The position numbers and the translations under genes are program-made. A DNA stretch of 64,000 nucleotides from an uncultured Clostridia bacterium. GTDB lineage: Bacteria; Bacillota; Clostridia; TANB77; CAG-508. Below are positions 1 to 7,682 of the stretch, piece by piece (position 1 is the stretch's first letter; the number at the start of each line of letters is the position of its first letter). The notes below the pieces were generated by a model. The model was not told where the DNA came from and searched no databases. It saw only the letters and a list, made by a program, of their open reading frames with translations. The stretch is from positions 11,827-75,826 of the forward strand of contig CAKPCF010000006.1 of assembly GCA_934141445.1 (NCBI GenBank), written 5' to 3'.

Positions 1-311
1 ATTGAATAAACTAAATCACTTTCTTCTCTATTTTTTTCAATATTAACATTTTCACTATTTACTTTTAAACCATTTTGAAATAAACTATTGAAATTTGCTT
101 CCAAAGTAGCCAATTCCTCGGCTGTTTTCTGACTACCAATATTTATTCCTATCATTAAAGGATCTGTTTCAGAATATTTGTAAAAAAACTGCGTATATAT
201 AGCTAAGCACATAGCAATTATACAAACTAAAGCTAGTACAACAAAAAATAGGACTTTATTTTTTCCTTTTAGTTTACTAGCAAATCTCCTTAATGCTCTT
301 ATCATATCCAT
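1..311 (-). CDS. Hypothetical membrane-anchored protein, 3' end outside window
   Basis: Reading leftwards from ATG at 309-311 the frame is open to the window edge, giving about 103 residues. The start is preceded by AGGAGA about 8 nt upstream. The protein begins with a short basic segment (MDMIRALRRF) and then one strong hydrophobic segment (roughly residues 20-42, LFFVVLALVCIIAMCLAIY), followed by a polar region. This looks like a single-pass membrane protein with its C-terminal part outside the cell. I do not recognise a family, and the missing C-terminus could hold the informative domain. It is divergent from clpE. Confidence 0.6.
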   Translation of the reverse strand, partial: MDMIRALRRFASKLKGKNKVLFFVVLALVCIIAMCLAIYTQFFYKYSETDPLMIGINIGSQKTAEELATLEANFNSLFQNGLKVNSENVNIEKNREESDLVYS

Positions 312-422
312 GATTTCTTTTCTCCTAATTTAAAATCGCAGTTTCATTATAACATTATATTTACAAAATTTCAAATTTTTTATAACATTTATCAATGTTT
401 TGTGAAAACCATGTAAAAAACA

Positions 423-451
423 TTGACTGAAAAGCCAAAATAATGTATTAT
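423..451 (+). promoter_or_regulatory. Sigma-A type promoter of clpE
   Basis: TTGACT (423-428) and TATTAT (446-451) are separated by 17 nt, about 70 nt upstream of the clpE start. An overlapping TATAAT at 449-454 would need a 20-nt spacer, so TATTAT is preferred. I saw no clear CtsR direct repeat or CIRCE element. Confidence 0.65.
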
Positions 452-521
452 AATACTGTTAAATATCTTTATTTTAAGTGATTTAAACAAAACTATTTGG
501 ATAAAATTAGAGGTGAAATAT

Positions 522-2834
522 ATGTTATGTTCAGTATGTAATAAAAATACTGCTGTTATATTTATCAATAAAACAGAAAATGGCAAGTCTTCAGTAGAAG
601 GTCTTTGCTATGCCTGTGCTAAGAAAAAAGGTATCAATCCTTTAGAAGTTCTTACAAAAAATGCAAATTTATCTTCTGAAGAATTTGAAGATATGTCAAA
701 TCAATTTGAAAACATATTAAAAGATTTTTCTGAAAATATGAATTTAGAAGAACTTGGAATTGACCCTACTACAATGGAAGAAGAAAATGGTCAAAATCCT
801 TTAAGTGGTATTTTAGGATTCTTTAAAGCACCTAATAATTCAGAAAATGAACAATCTGCATCTGCTGAATCAGCAGGAGCTGGCCAAAAAAAAGCTGTTA
901 AAGTTGAGAAAAAACAAAAAAATAATAAAAAGCGTTTCCTAGATACATTTGGAACAAATCTAACTGAAAAAGCTAAAAATGGTCAATTAGATGAAGTAAT
1001 TGGTAGAGAACAAGAAATTGAAAGAGTAACTCAAATACTAAATCGTCGTTCAAAAAACAATCCTTGCTTAATTGGTGAACCAGGTGTTGGTAAAACAGCT
1101 ATTGCACAAGGTTTGGCATTAAAAATTGCTCAAAAACAAGTTCCAGCTAAATTATTAAATAAAGAAGTTTATTTAATTGATATGACAGCAATAATTGCTG
1201 GAACACAATTTAGAGGTCAATTTGAAGGCCGTATGAAAAACTTAGTTGATGAATGTAAAGCTTATGGTAATATTATTCTAGTAATAGATGAAATTCACAA
1301 TATTATTGGTGCTGGTGATGCAGAACATTCTATGAATGCTGCTAATATTTTAAAACCTTCTCTATCTAATGGAGAAATTCAAATCATTGGTACTACAACA
1401 TTAAAAGAATATAGAAAATATATTGAAAAGGATTCTGCATTAGAAAGAAGATTCCAACCAGTACTTGTTGAAGAACCTTCTGTTCAAGATACTATCAATA
1501 TTTTACAAGGTATAAAGAAATATTATGAAGATTATCATAAAGTACTAATTACAAATGATGTAATTGAGAAAACTGTAAAAATGTCTGAAAAATATATTCA
1601 TGATAGATTTTTACCAGACAAAGCTATTGATTTAATTGATGAAGCTTGTTCAAAAATCAACTTGAATAATCATGAATTATATGAATTAGAAATAATAAAA
1701 AATGAACTTGCTAAAATAGCAGAAGAAAAAGAAGAAGCTGTTTCTTCTGATTCAATTGAAGATTATCAAAAAGCTGCTGATTTAAAAACAAAAGAATGTA
1801 CTCTTCAAGAAAGAATGGCTGAAATAGAAAAGAGTTTAAAGCCTTCTGTTTTAACTGTTCAAGATATTGCTGAAGTAATTGAAAGATGGACTAAAATTCC
1901 TGTTACTAAAATTACAGAAGCTGAAACTCAAAAACTTTTAAACTTAGAACAAAATTTACACAAACATATCATTGGTCAAAATGCAGCTGTTAATGCTGTT
2001 GCAAAAGCCATCAGAAGAAATAGAGCTGGTTTACAAAGTACAAAGCGTCCACCTTCATTTATATTTGTTGGACCTACTGGCGTTGGTAAAACAGAACTTG
2101 CTAAGGCTTTAGCATTTGAAATGTTTGGTTCTGAAGATTCTATTATTCGTATAGATATGTCAGAATATATGGAAAGTCATTCAACTGCTAAATTGATTGG
2201 TGCTCCTCCAGGATATGTTGGATATGATGATGCTGGTCAATTAACTGAAAAAGTAAAAAGAAAACCTTATTCTATAATTCTTTTAGATGAAATAGAAAAA
2301 GCACATCCAGATGTATTTAATATTTTGTTACAAGTTCTTGATGATGGAAAACTTACAGATTCACAAGGAAATACAATCAATTTTGAAAATACAATTCTAA
2401 TTATGACATCAAATGCTGGTTCTAATTTAAATAATAATACAATTGGTTTTAGTAATAATGAAGCAATAATCAACAAAGATAAAATTGTTGCAGCTTTAAA
2501 AGATTTATTTAGACCAGAATTTTTAAATAGAGTTGATGAAATAATACCATTTGACAGTTTAACTACTGATGAACTAATTAAAATCGTTGATTTATTGTTA
2601 GATAAAACTCGTGAAGCTTTAAGCAATAAAGATTTAAAACTTGAAGTATCAGATTCTGCAAAACAATTCTTATTAAAAAATGGAACAGATTTAAAATATG
2701 GTGCAAGACCACTTAGAAGATCTATTCAAAGATTTATTGAAGATGAAATTGCTGAAAGAGTTTTAAAAGGCGAATTTATCGCTGGTCAAACAATTTTTGT
2801 AGATTGTGTAGATAATAATTTAATTTTTAAATAA
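522..2834 (+). CDS. clpE: ClpE-type AAA+ ATPase, Clp protease unfoldase subunit
   Basis: HSP100 unfoldase that feeds misfolded proteins to the ClpP protease. The N-terminus carries a four-cysteine zinc finger (MLCSVCNKN and LCYACAKKKG, residues 2-33), the mark of ClpE rather than ClpC. The first AAA+ module has Walker A GEPGVGKTA and Walker B ILVIDEIHN; the second has GPTGVGKTE and IILLDEIEK. A charged linker between them (around residues 400-450, DYQKAADLKTKE) resembles a UVR segment. A GTG at 513 is also in frame, but it lies inside the AGAGGTG ribosome site, so the ATG at 522 is the better start. It is a single-gene unit with its own promoter and terminator. Confidence 0.92.
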   Translation: MLCSVCNKNTAVIFINKTENGKSSVEGLCYACAKKKGINPLEVLTKNANLSSEEFEDMSNQFENILKDFSENMNLEELGIDPTTMEEENGQNPLSGILGFFKAPNNSENEQSASAESAGAGQKKAVKVEKKQKNNKKRFLDTFGTNLTEKAKNGQLDEVIGREQEIERVTQILNRRSKNNPCLIGEPGVGKTAIAQGLALKIAQKQVPAKLLNKEVYLIDMTAIIAGTQFRGQFEGRMKNLVDECKAYGNIILVIDEIHNIIGAGDAEHSMNAANILKPSLSNGEIQIIGTTTLKEYRKYIEKDSALERRFQPVLVEEPSVQDTINILQGIKKYYEDYHKVLITNDVIEKTVKMSEKYIHDRFLPDKAIDLIDEACSKINLNNHELYELEIIKNELAKIAEEKEEAVSSDSIEDYQKAADLKTKECTLQERMAEIEKSLKPSVLTVQDIAEVIERWTKIPVTKITEAETQKLLNLEQNLHKHIIGQNAAVNAVAKAIRRNRAGLQSTKRPPSFIFVGPTGVGKTELAKALAFEMFGSEDSIIRIDMSEYMESHSTAKLIGAPPGYVGYDDAGQLTEKVKRKPYSIILLDEIEKAHPDVFNILLQVLDDGKLTDSQGNTINFENTILIMTSNAGSNLNNNTIGFSNNEAIINKDKIVAALKDLFRPEFLNRVDEIIPFDSLTTDELIKIVDLLLDKTREALSNKDLKLEVSDSAKQFLLKNGTDLKYGARPLRRSIQRFIEDEIAERVLKGEFIAGQTIFVDCVDNNLIFK

Positions 2835-2841
2835 AATAAAA

Positions 2842-2881
2842 ATATCAATTAGTTGCATTGCTTCTAATTGGTATTTTTTTA
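2842..2881 (+). terminator. Rho-independent terminator of clpE
   Basis: An 11-bp stem (ATATCAATTAG pairing with CTAATTGGTAT, one wobble pair) around an 11-nt loop is followed directly by a run of seven T. It lies just after the clpE stop. Confidence 0.8.
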
Positions 2882-2963
2882 CTTTAATAAAAACTTAATA
2901 TAAACTTTTCTAAAATTTTTTCATGCACATTCGAAATTTTATTCAAAGTATATATTAAGTTTT

Positions 2964-3584
2964 TTACTCAAAATCTTCTAATACGGAATTTAATTTTCCA
3001 GCTCCAAATACATAAATTCCTTTTTCAAGTTTTGATATATCATCTTGTGGTAGATAATCTCTTGATATATCTGTTGTCTTATATAAAACTAAATTTCCAT
3101 CACTTTCTAAATGAAAAATTTGTACATACTTCTCCCCTAATTTAATAATAAAATGTTCATCACATAATGATGCTATCTCTTTAACTAAAACTAATCTATT
3201 GCTTGAAAATTCATCAACTTCCCAATCTGAATAATAAGAATCAATTTGTTCTTTAGTTAAATTTACTAATTCTTTTGGAAGTTCTGCATATTCAAATTTA
3301 AAATGTCCACATTCATTATAGAATTTTTTTAGTGCAAATTCTGCATTTGGAGATAGTTTTTCTTCTGATGAAGCTGTTTCAACAACTTCATTAGAATTTA
3401 TCGAAACATTTTTAATAATTTCATTTGTCTCCTTTCCCTGCGCATTTGAAATTTCAAAATTATCACCAACTAATTGCAAATTAGCATCTTCTAATTTTTG
3501 ATTTATCCACATTTTCGAAAATACAAATCCAATTCCCATTGAAAATAAAAAAATCAATATTGCATATAAAAACTTTTTTCCCAT
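2964..3584 (-). CDS. bofC: BofC-like sporulation protein, membrane-anchored
   Basis: Related to BofC (bypass of forespore C), which in Bacillus acts in the intermembrane space and restrains SpoIVB signalling to sigma-K. Residues about 5-25 form an N-terminal membrane anchor. The C-terminal half has the pattern typical of clostridial BofC C-terminal domains: LPKELVNLTKEQIDSYYSDW, a CDEHF segment, and GNLVLYKTTDISRDYLP followed by LEKGIYVFG. The frame extends upstream to a GTG, but this overlaps the AGGTGG ribosome site, so the ATG at 3584 is chosen. Spore signalling is inferred from the family. It is monocistronic, between the clpE terminator and another terminator. Confidence 0.75.
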   Translation of the reverse strand: MGKKFLYAILIFLFSMGIGFVFSKMWINQKLEDANLQLVGDNFEISNAQGKETNEIIKNVSINSNEVVETASSEEKLSPNAEFALKKFYNECGHFKFEYAELPKELVNLTKEQIDSYYSDWEVDEFSSNRLVLVKEIASLCDEHFIIKLGEKYVQIFHLESDGNLVLYKTTDISRDYLPQDDISKLEKGIYVFGAGKLNSVLEDFE

Positions 3585-3663
3585 AAAATTTACCACCTTT
3601 TGGTCTTATTATTGTTCTTTTTTCAGTTTTTATTCACAATATCGTATAATTACATTTTTATAA

Positions 3664-3706
3664 TAAAATGAACCTGTAATAATATTTTCATAATAATACA
3701 GGTTCA
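3664..3706 (-). terminator. Terminator downstream of the 3721-4390 gene
   Basis: TGAACCTGTA (3669-3678) pairs with TACAGGTTCA (3697-3706). On the minus strand the stem is followed by a T-rich stretch. It lies just after the stop at 3721. Confidence 0.65.
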
Positions 3707-3720
3707 ATTTTAGAATTTCA

Positions 3721-4390
3721 TTATTTCAACTCTATATAATCATTAGAAATATCAATCAATTTTTTATAATCATCATTATAAACTATATTGGCAGAATATA
3801 ATAATCTTTCAGAAGTATTATAATTTTTGTCCAAAGCTTCGTTTTTCAAATACACTAGATTATCTCCATCAAAATAAAATTTCATATTATTCTTTTTAAA
3901 ATTTTCAAAGTATAACCATTTTCCATTTATTTTTTCATATCCTACAGTATAATATTTATTTTCCAAAATTTGTTTTTCAATATTTAAATACCAACTATCA
4001 TATGTTGTACTTTTATTTGTATTATCAAACTCTAAACTTCTATATTCTTTCTGTTCTGGAAATAATATTTTTGTATCTGTTCCATCTGCATTAGTTATAG
4101 AAACAGACATAGCATGATTTTCTTTATCATTTTTATAATAAGTGTCTAATATATGTACCTCTTCTTTTTCTGTATAATCTGTAACAAATATTAAATTAGT
4201 ATAAAGATTATCATTATCACTAGTCAACTGCATTGATATTTGATTTTTACTAATGTTATAAAAACTCTCAATTAACTTGTATACTTTAGATTCATGAATA
4301 TTGTTTTTTCTTATTATTCCGAATATAAAATAAAGCAACTAAAACCATAACAATTATTAAAATGTTTCTAATTATTCTAAATTTCTTCAA
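3721..4390 (-). CDS. Membrane-anchored extracytoplasmic protein, frame changes at a CGG codon
   Basis: Translation from TTG at 4388-4390 (GGGAGT ribosome site 7-8 nt upstream, 13 nt after the regulator stop) gives a basic start and a hydrophobic anchor (KKFRIIRN, then ILIIVMVLVALFYI) in frame 1. At codon 24, CGG (4319-4321), the frame changes: frame 1 stops nine codons later, while the +1 frame runs on to 3721. Skipping the C gives a 222-residue anchored protein. The soluble part ends with a region like LolA-type lipoprotein domains (YYTVGYEKINGKWLYFEN, FYFDGDNLVYLKN), like the genes at 18785, 36525 and 37220. Function unknown. An indel in the adjacent A6 tract could also explain the break. 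Confidence 0.65.
4319..4321 (-). other. CGG codon at frame-change site 1
   Basis: Context on the coding strand is TAT ATT CGG AAT AAT. Dropping the C gives ATT GGA ATA and joins the N-terminal anchor to the C-terminal frame. Frame 1 ends at TGA nine codons later. Confidence 0.6.
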
Positions 4391-4403
4391 AAAATCACTC
4401 CCT

Positions 4404-4613
4404 TTAATCAAAATAAAATATATCTTCAAATTTCTTGTCTAATGCTATGCAAAGCAATAAAGCTAACTTTGCAGTAGGATAAAACTTTCCATTTTCAATA
4501 GCATTTATTGTCTGTCTTGAAACACCTATTATTTTTGCTAAATCTTCTTGTGATAAATTCTTTTCTGTTCTTGCCAACTTTAATCTATTCTTTAAAATTA
4601 AGTTTTCCTTCAT
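4404..4613 (-). CDS. Small XRE-family HTH transcriptional regulator
   Basis: A 69-residue DNA-binding protein of the Cro/C1 type, almost entirely one HTH domain: LKLARTEKNLSQEDLAKIIG, then VSRQTINAIENGKFYPT. It resembles YozG-like regulators that repress their own operon. ATG at 4613 is chosen because AGAGGTGG sits 5-6 nt upstream; a longer frame would place that ribosome site inside the coding region. Its ATG overlaps the TGA of the upstream membrane gene (ATGA), so the two are translationally coupled. The palindrome at 4960-4983 over the operon promoter is its probable operator. Confidence 0.85.
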   Translation of the reverse strand: MKENLILKNRLKLARTEKNLSQEDLAKIIGVSRQTINAIENGKFYPTAKLALLLCIALDKKFEDIFYFD

Positions 4614-4921
4614 ATTGCCACCTCTTTTATAAAAGAACATAAGAAGAAAATTGTTAATATAAAAGTAATTGTACCCGTTACAAATAAACTTACTTTTTTA
4701 ATTTTTATTGCTTGATAAATTTGAGATATACTTAATTGAGCCAATGTAATTGCTACTAAATCACTTATGATATACTGTGAAGATATTATTCTTATAATTA
4801 TACAAATTGTACAAAAAATAGGAATTATTATAGTACTTATTCCTAAAGCTTTAGTGCAAATAGCTAATTCCATTTCATCATAATCTTTTTTAGCTTTTTC
4901 AAAAATTTCTTCTTTATTCAT
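4610..4921 (-). CDS. Small membrane protein paired with the XRE regulator (DUF6442-like)
   Basis: A 103-residue protein with a charged N-terminus (MNKEEIFEKAKKDYDEMELA) and three hydrophobic segments (about residues 30-52, 55-72 and 78-98). Small membrane proteins of this plan are often encoded beside compact XRE regulators in Clostridia; I believe they are called DUF6442, but that name is from memory. GGAGGAAGAG precedes the ATG at 4921. First gene of a three-gene operon with the regulator and the anchored protein at 3721. The membrane protein may sense or transmit a signal to the regulator; that is inference. Confidence 0.7.
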   Translation of the reverse strand: MNKEEIFEKAKKDYDEMELAICTKALGISTIIIPIFCTICIIIRIISSQYIISDLVAITLAQLSISQIYQAIKIKKVSLFVTGTITFILTIFFLCSFIKEVAI

Positions 4922-4939
4922 CTCTTCCTCCTTGTTTTT

Positions 4940-4968
4940 ATTATACATTACCTTTTCGTATATGTAAA
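4940..4968 (-). promoter_or_regulatory. Sigma-A promoter of the XRE operon
   Basis: Minus-strand TTTACA (4968-4963) and TATAAT (4945-4940) with a 17-nt spacer, about 20 nt from the first start codon at 4921. The -35 box lies inside the palindrome at 4960-4983. Confidence 0.8.
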
Positions 4969-4983
4969 GTATACTTTACATAT
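4960..4983. promoter_or_regulatory. 24-bp perfect palindrome, probable operator of the XRE regulator
   Basis: The left half ATATGTAAAGTA (4960-4971) is the exact inverse complement of the right half (4972-4983). It covers the -35 box of the XRE operon promoter, so binding there would block transcription. It also ends 7 bp before the -35 box of the divergent promoter at 4991. Confidence 0.75.
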
Positions 4984-4990
4984 CTTTTTT

Positions 4991-5019
4991 TTGACTTTTT
5001 TGCTTATCTAATATATAAT
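4991..5019 (+). promoter_or_regulatory. Sigma-A promoter of the 5072-7681 operon
   Basis: TTGACT (4991-4996), 17-nt spacer, TATAAT (5014-5019). Transcription would start about 45 nt before the ATG at 5072. Confidence 0.85.
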
Positions 5020-5071
5020 ATTATTGATTTTATGAGATAAAAGTTTAAGCAAGAAAGGAACAAATTTTAGT

Positions 5072-6760
5072 ATGGAAAATAAAACAAAAGATTTAATTAG
5101 TTCTTATGTAGTTGGAAAGTTAGAAGTTGGAGATTTAGAAAAAGAACATCTTTTACCAGAGAATGTTTTATTACTTGATGAATCATTGATTTTAAAATTC
5201 TTTATAAAAGGATTGCCTAAAAATATAAAGTTTTCAGCAGAAACTCTACTTCATGCTTATGGAAGAACTTTATCTGGTTCTGCAATTTTAAAATTAAGTA
5301 AACTTGGATATATTCCTCGTGAAAAAGCAATATTGGTATCAAACAAGCATAGTCTACCAATTACAGAGCCTTCTCTTGCTATAAATACAGAAGAACTTTT
5401 AAATTTTTATTCACCAGAAGTTTTAGCTTCTATGACTGCTAATAATGAGCTTTCTAACGAATTTGCTATAAATTATAAGAATATTGTTTCATCTCTTTCA
5501 GAAGAAAAACAAGCAAAACATTATGAAACATTGTTTTCAGAAACAGAGAAGCTTAGCTCTGAAACAGATTTTCCAGACATTCCAGATGAAACTGAAACAG
5601 CACAAGAAAGTTCTCCTAGTTCAAAACTTAAAAAATTGATTTTCCATTACTATTCTTTAGGAATTTTACCAGCACAATATACTGGAAATTCTCTAGACTT
5701 TAGTTTTATTGAAAAAAAATGTGTAAAACATCAAATTTCCTATGAAAATATAATTGACCTATATGTTCACAATATTATTAGTGCAAAACAATTTTTAAAA
5801 CTACTAGAAATTTCAGAATTAGATTCACAAACTTTATATTCTAATCGTAGTATTTCTGAGGAAGCAATAAAGTCAATTACTGATGATAAAAAAACAGATA
5901 TGTTTGTAGAATCATTAAAAAGTCAAAATCTTTCTACTGAAAGCTTACTAAAACTATACTTATATGAAAGAGTGCTTTCAGTTAGAGATTTGCAAAAAAT
6001 ATTAGTTGAAACAAAAACAACTGAAAATTTAGGAGAATACCTTTCAGAAGATATCGACCCTAAAAAAATCGAAGAATTATATACACATTTTCTTATAGAC
6101 TATAATTGTTTAGTAAATTTAAGAAGATCTAATGTAATTAGTGAAGAATTTTTTAACGAAACTAAAGAAAAAATAAATAGTGAAGAATTTTTTGAAGATT
6201 TATCAAAAATTACTGACTTATATATACACACTACACCAGATAATATTTCAGCATCAATTCGTCACAGTATATCAGCCTCTCATTCTACTAGAATGGCTAT
6301 GGAAGAAGAGCAAAAAATGTTACATAATTTATTCGAAAGTCCTCTTGCTCTTGAAAGATTGCCTATTATACATGCAACTGATTTAGATGGTAAATCAACT
6401 TCTTTAGATGGATATACTTGCGTGCCTATGCCAAAGTTTAATGTAGTAACTTTAAAGAAATTCGAAACAGATGCAGATACTTATATTATGCCATATCAGC
6501 AAGCAGCATTTTTCTTGTATAATTCTTATAATCCTGCACCATTCTCTGCAAGTGGCGGATATCAAGCAGAAATTGCATTACCATTAGAAGATTATAATGA
6601 CCCAAGTGTTATTTCCGTTGTTTCTTATTCTTTAGATTACAAAAGAGATTTACAAGAAACAATTTTAGAGCTTGCAAATGATGAAAAAGCAAAAGAACAA
6701 CTAATTTCAGCAAAAGAAGAACAAAAAAAAGATTTATCTTTAGATGATAGAGAATATTAA
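5072..6760 (+). CDS. Large helical-repeat protein of unknown function
   Basis: A 562-residue soluble protein without signal peptide or membrane segment. I do not recognise a family. It seems built from loosely repeated helical units with a LIxLYxxxxIS pattern: LLHAYGRTLSGSAILKLSKL near residue 65, ENIIDLYVHNIISAKQFLKL near 225, SLLKLYLYERVLSVRDLQKI near 290, and KIEELYTHFLIDYNCLVNL near 335. Residues 165-185 are an acidic, Ser-rich linker. The last 140 residues look like a separate, more globular domain. AAGGAA lies upstream of the ATG. The downstream gene starts 18 nt after its stop, so they form an operon. Repeats of this kind often make protein-binding scaffolds; that is inference. Confidence 0.7.
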   Translation: MENKTKDLISSYVVGKLEVGDLEKEHLLPENVLLLDESLILKFFIKGLPKNIKFSAETLLHAYGRTLSGSAILKLSKLGYIPREKAILVSNKHSLPITEPSLAINTEELLNFYSPEVLASMTANNELSNEFAINYKNIVSSLSEEKQAKHYETLFSETEKLSSETDFPDIPDETETAQESSPSSKLKKLIFHYYSLGILPAQYTGNSLDFSFIEKKCVKHQISYENIIDLYVHNIISAKQFLKLLEISELDSQTLYSNRSISEEAIKSITDDKKTDMFVESLKSQNLSTESLLKLYLYERVLSVRDLQKILVETKTTENLGEYLSEDIDPKKIEELYTHFLIDYNCLVNLRRSNVISEEFFNETKEKINSEEFFEDLSKITDLYIHTTPDNISASIRHSISASHSTRMAMEEEQKMLHNLFESPLALERLPIIHATDLDGKSTSLDGYTCVPMPKFNVVTLKKFETDADTYIMPYQQAAFFLYNSYNPAPFSASGGYQAEIALPLEDYNDPSVISVVSYSLDYKRDLQETILELANDEKAKEQLISAKEEQKKDLSLDDREY

Positions 6761-6778
6761 ATTTGAAAGGAAAAACAA

Positions 6779-7681
6779 ATGAGAAAAATACCAAATCCTA
6801 TTGCAAATTTAAAAGACCATACAGAATATAATTTTAAAGCTAGCAAAGTAGAAAAGATACTTGAAAAATTTTCTATTTTAGTAGAAAAAAATAAAAGTAG
6901 TTTTGATAATGCTATCCGAATCGATTCTAAAAAAAATAATCAGAAAATCGAATTTGATAGGATAATTCAATTTATAAATGAATATAAAAAGGACATGCCA
7001 ATACTTCCATTTTTTTCTGCACAAAAAATAAAAGATGGCTTTGGAAATATTGCTGTAATGTATAATGGAGATCCTTATGTCACTTTAAAAATGCTAATTT
7101 CTTCACTTAGAACACATAACAATGTTGTATTTTTTACAAATAATTTTAAAGCACTAAATAACTTGTTAATTGAAAGTATAAATATTGTTACTAAAGAGCT
7201 TCATTATACTGAACGCATTGCTGTACTTCAAACTAATTTTTCAAAAAATGATATTATCAAAAAGCAAAATTGTTTTAATTTATTAGTATATGTTGGAAGT
7301 AAAAGAGATTTTCAAGCAATAAATAAGCAACTTAATATTCCATCAGTATTTCGTGGTTATGGCTTTATTGATGTATTTATTGAAGATAAATCTTTTAAAG
7401 AAACTCTTTTAGATATTGATGATTTTGCTTATGAAAACAATATTAAAGTAAACTACTTCAATAATACAGATGTTGACGAAACAATTGAATATATAAATAA
7501 ATATAATTTAAATGACTGTTTTGCAGTTTTCACTAGAAATACAGAACTTGCATATAAATTTATAAATTCTATTAAATCAAAAAATATATTTATAAATACT
7601 AATCCCTTTGTAAATTATTCTTTTGACTTAAATGAAAATCAACTCGTATATACAAAAAATATTAGTATGAATTTAAAATAA
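6779..7681 (+). CDS. Aldehyde-dehydrogenase-fold protein lacking most of the catalytic domain
   Basis: A 300-residue protein preceded by GAAAGGAA. Parts match the ALDH superfamily cofactor domain: GNIAVMYNGDPYVTLKMLIS and NNVVFFTNN (about residues 83-125) resemble the segment that places NAD(P), LLVYVGSKRDF (about 168) resembles the F-x-G-S turn, and INKYNLNDCFAVFTRN with IFINTNPF (about 238-280) resembles the C-terminal segment of ProA-like enzymes. The region between, which should carry the catalytic Cys and about 200 residues, is nearly absent. It is therefore probably not an active dehydrogenase; a binding or structural role with the 5072 gene product is possible. Family placement rests on pattern recognition only. 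Confidence 0.5.
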   Translation: MRKIPNPIANLKDHTEYNFKASKVEKILEKFSILVEKNKSSFDNAIRIDSKKNNQKIEFDRIIQFINEYKKDMPILPFFSAQKIKDGFGNIAVMYNGDPYVTLKMLISSLRTHNNVVFFTNNFKALNNLLIESINIVTKELHYTERIAVLQTNFSKNDIIKKQNCFNLLVYVGSKRDFQAINKQLNIPSVFRGYGFIDVFIEDKSFKETLLDIDDFAYENNIKVNYFNNTDVDETIEYINKYNLNDCFAVFTRNTELAYKFINSIKSKNIFINTNPFVNYSFDLNENQLVYTKNISMNLK

Positions 7682-7682
7682 T

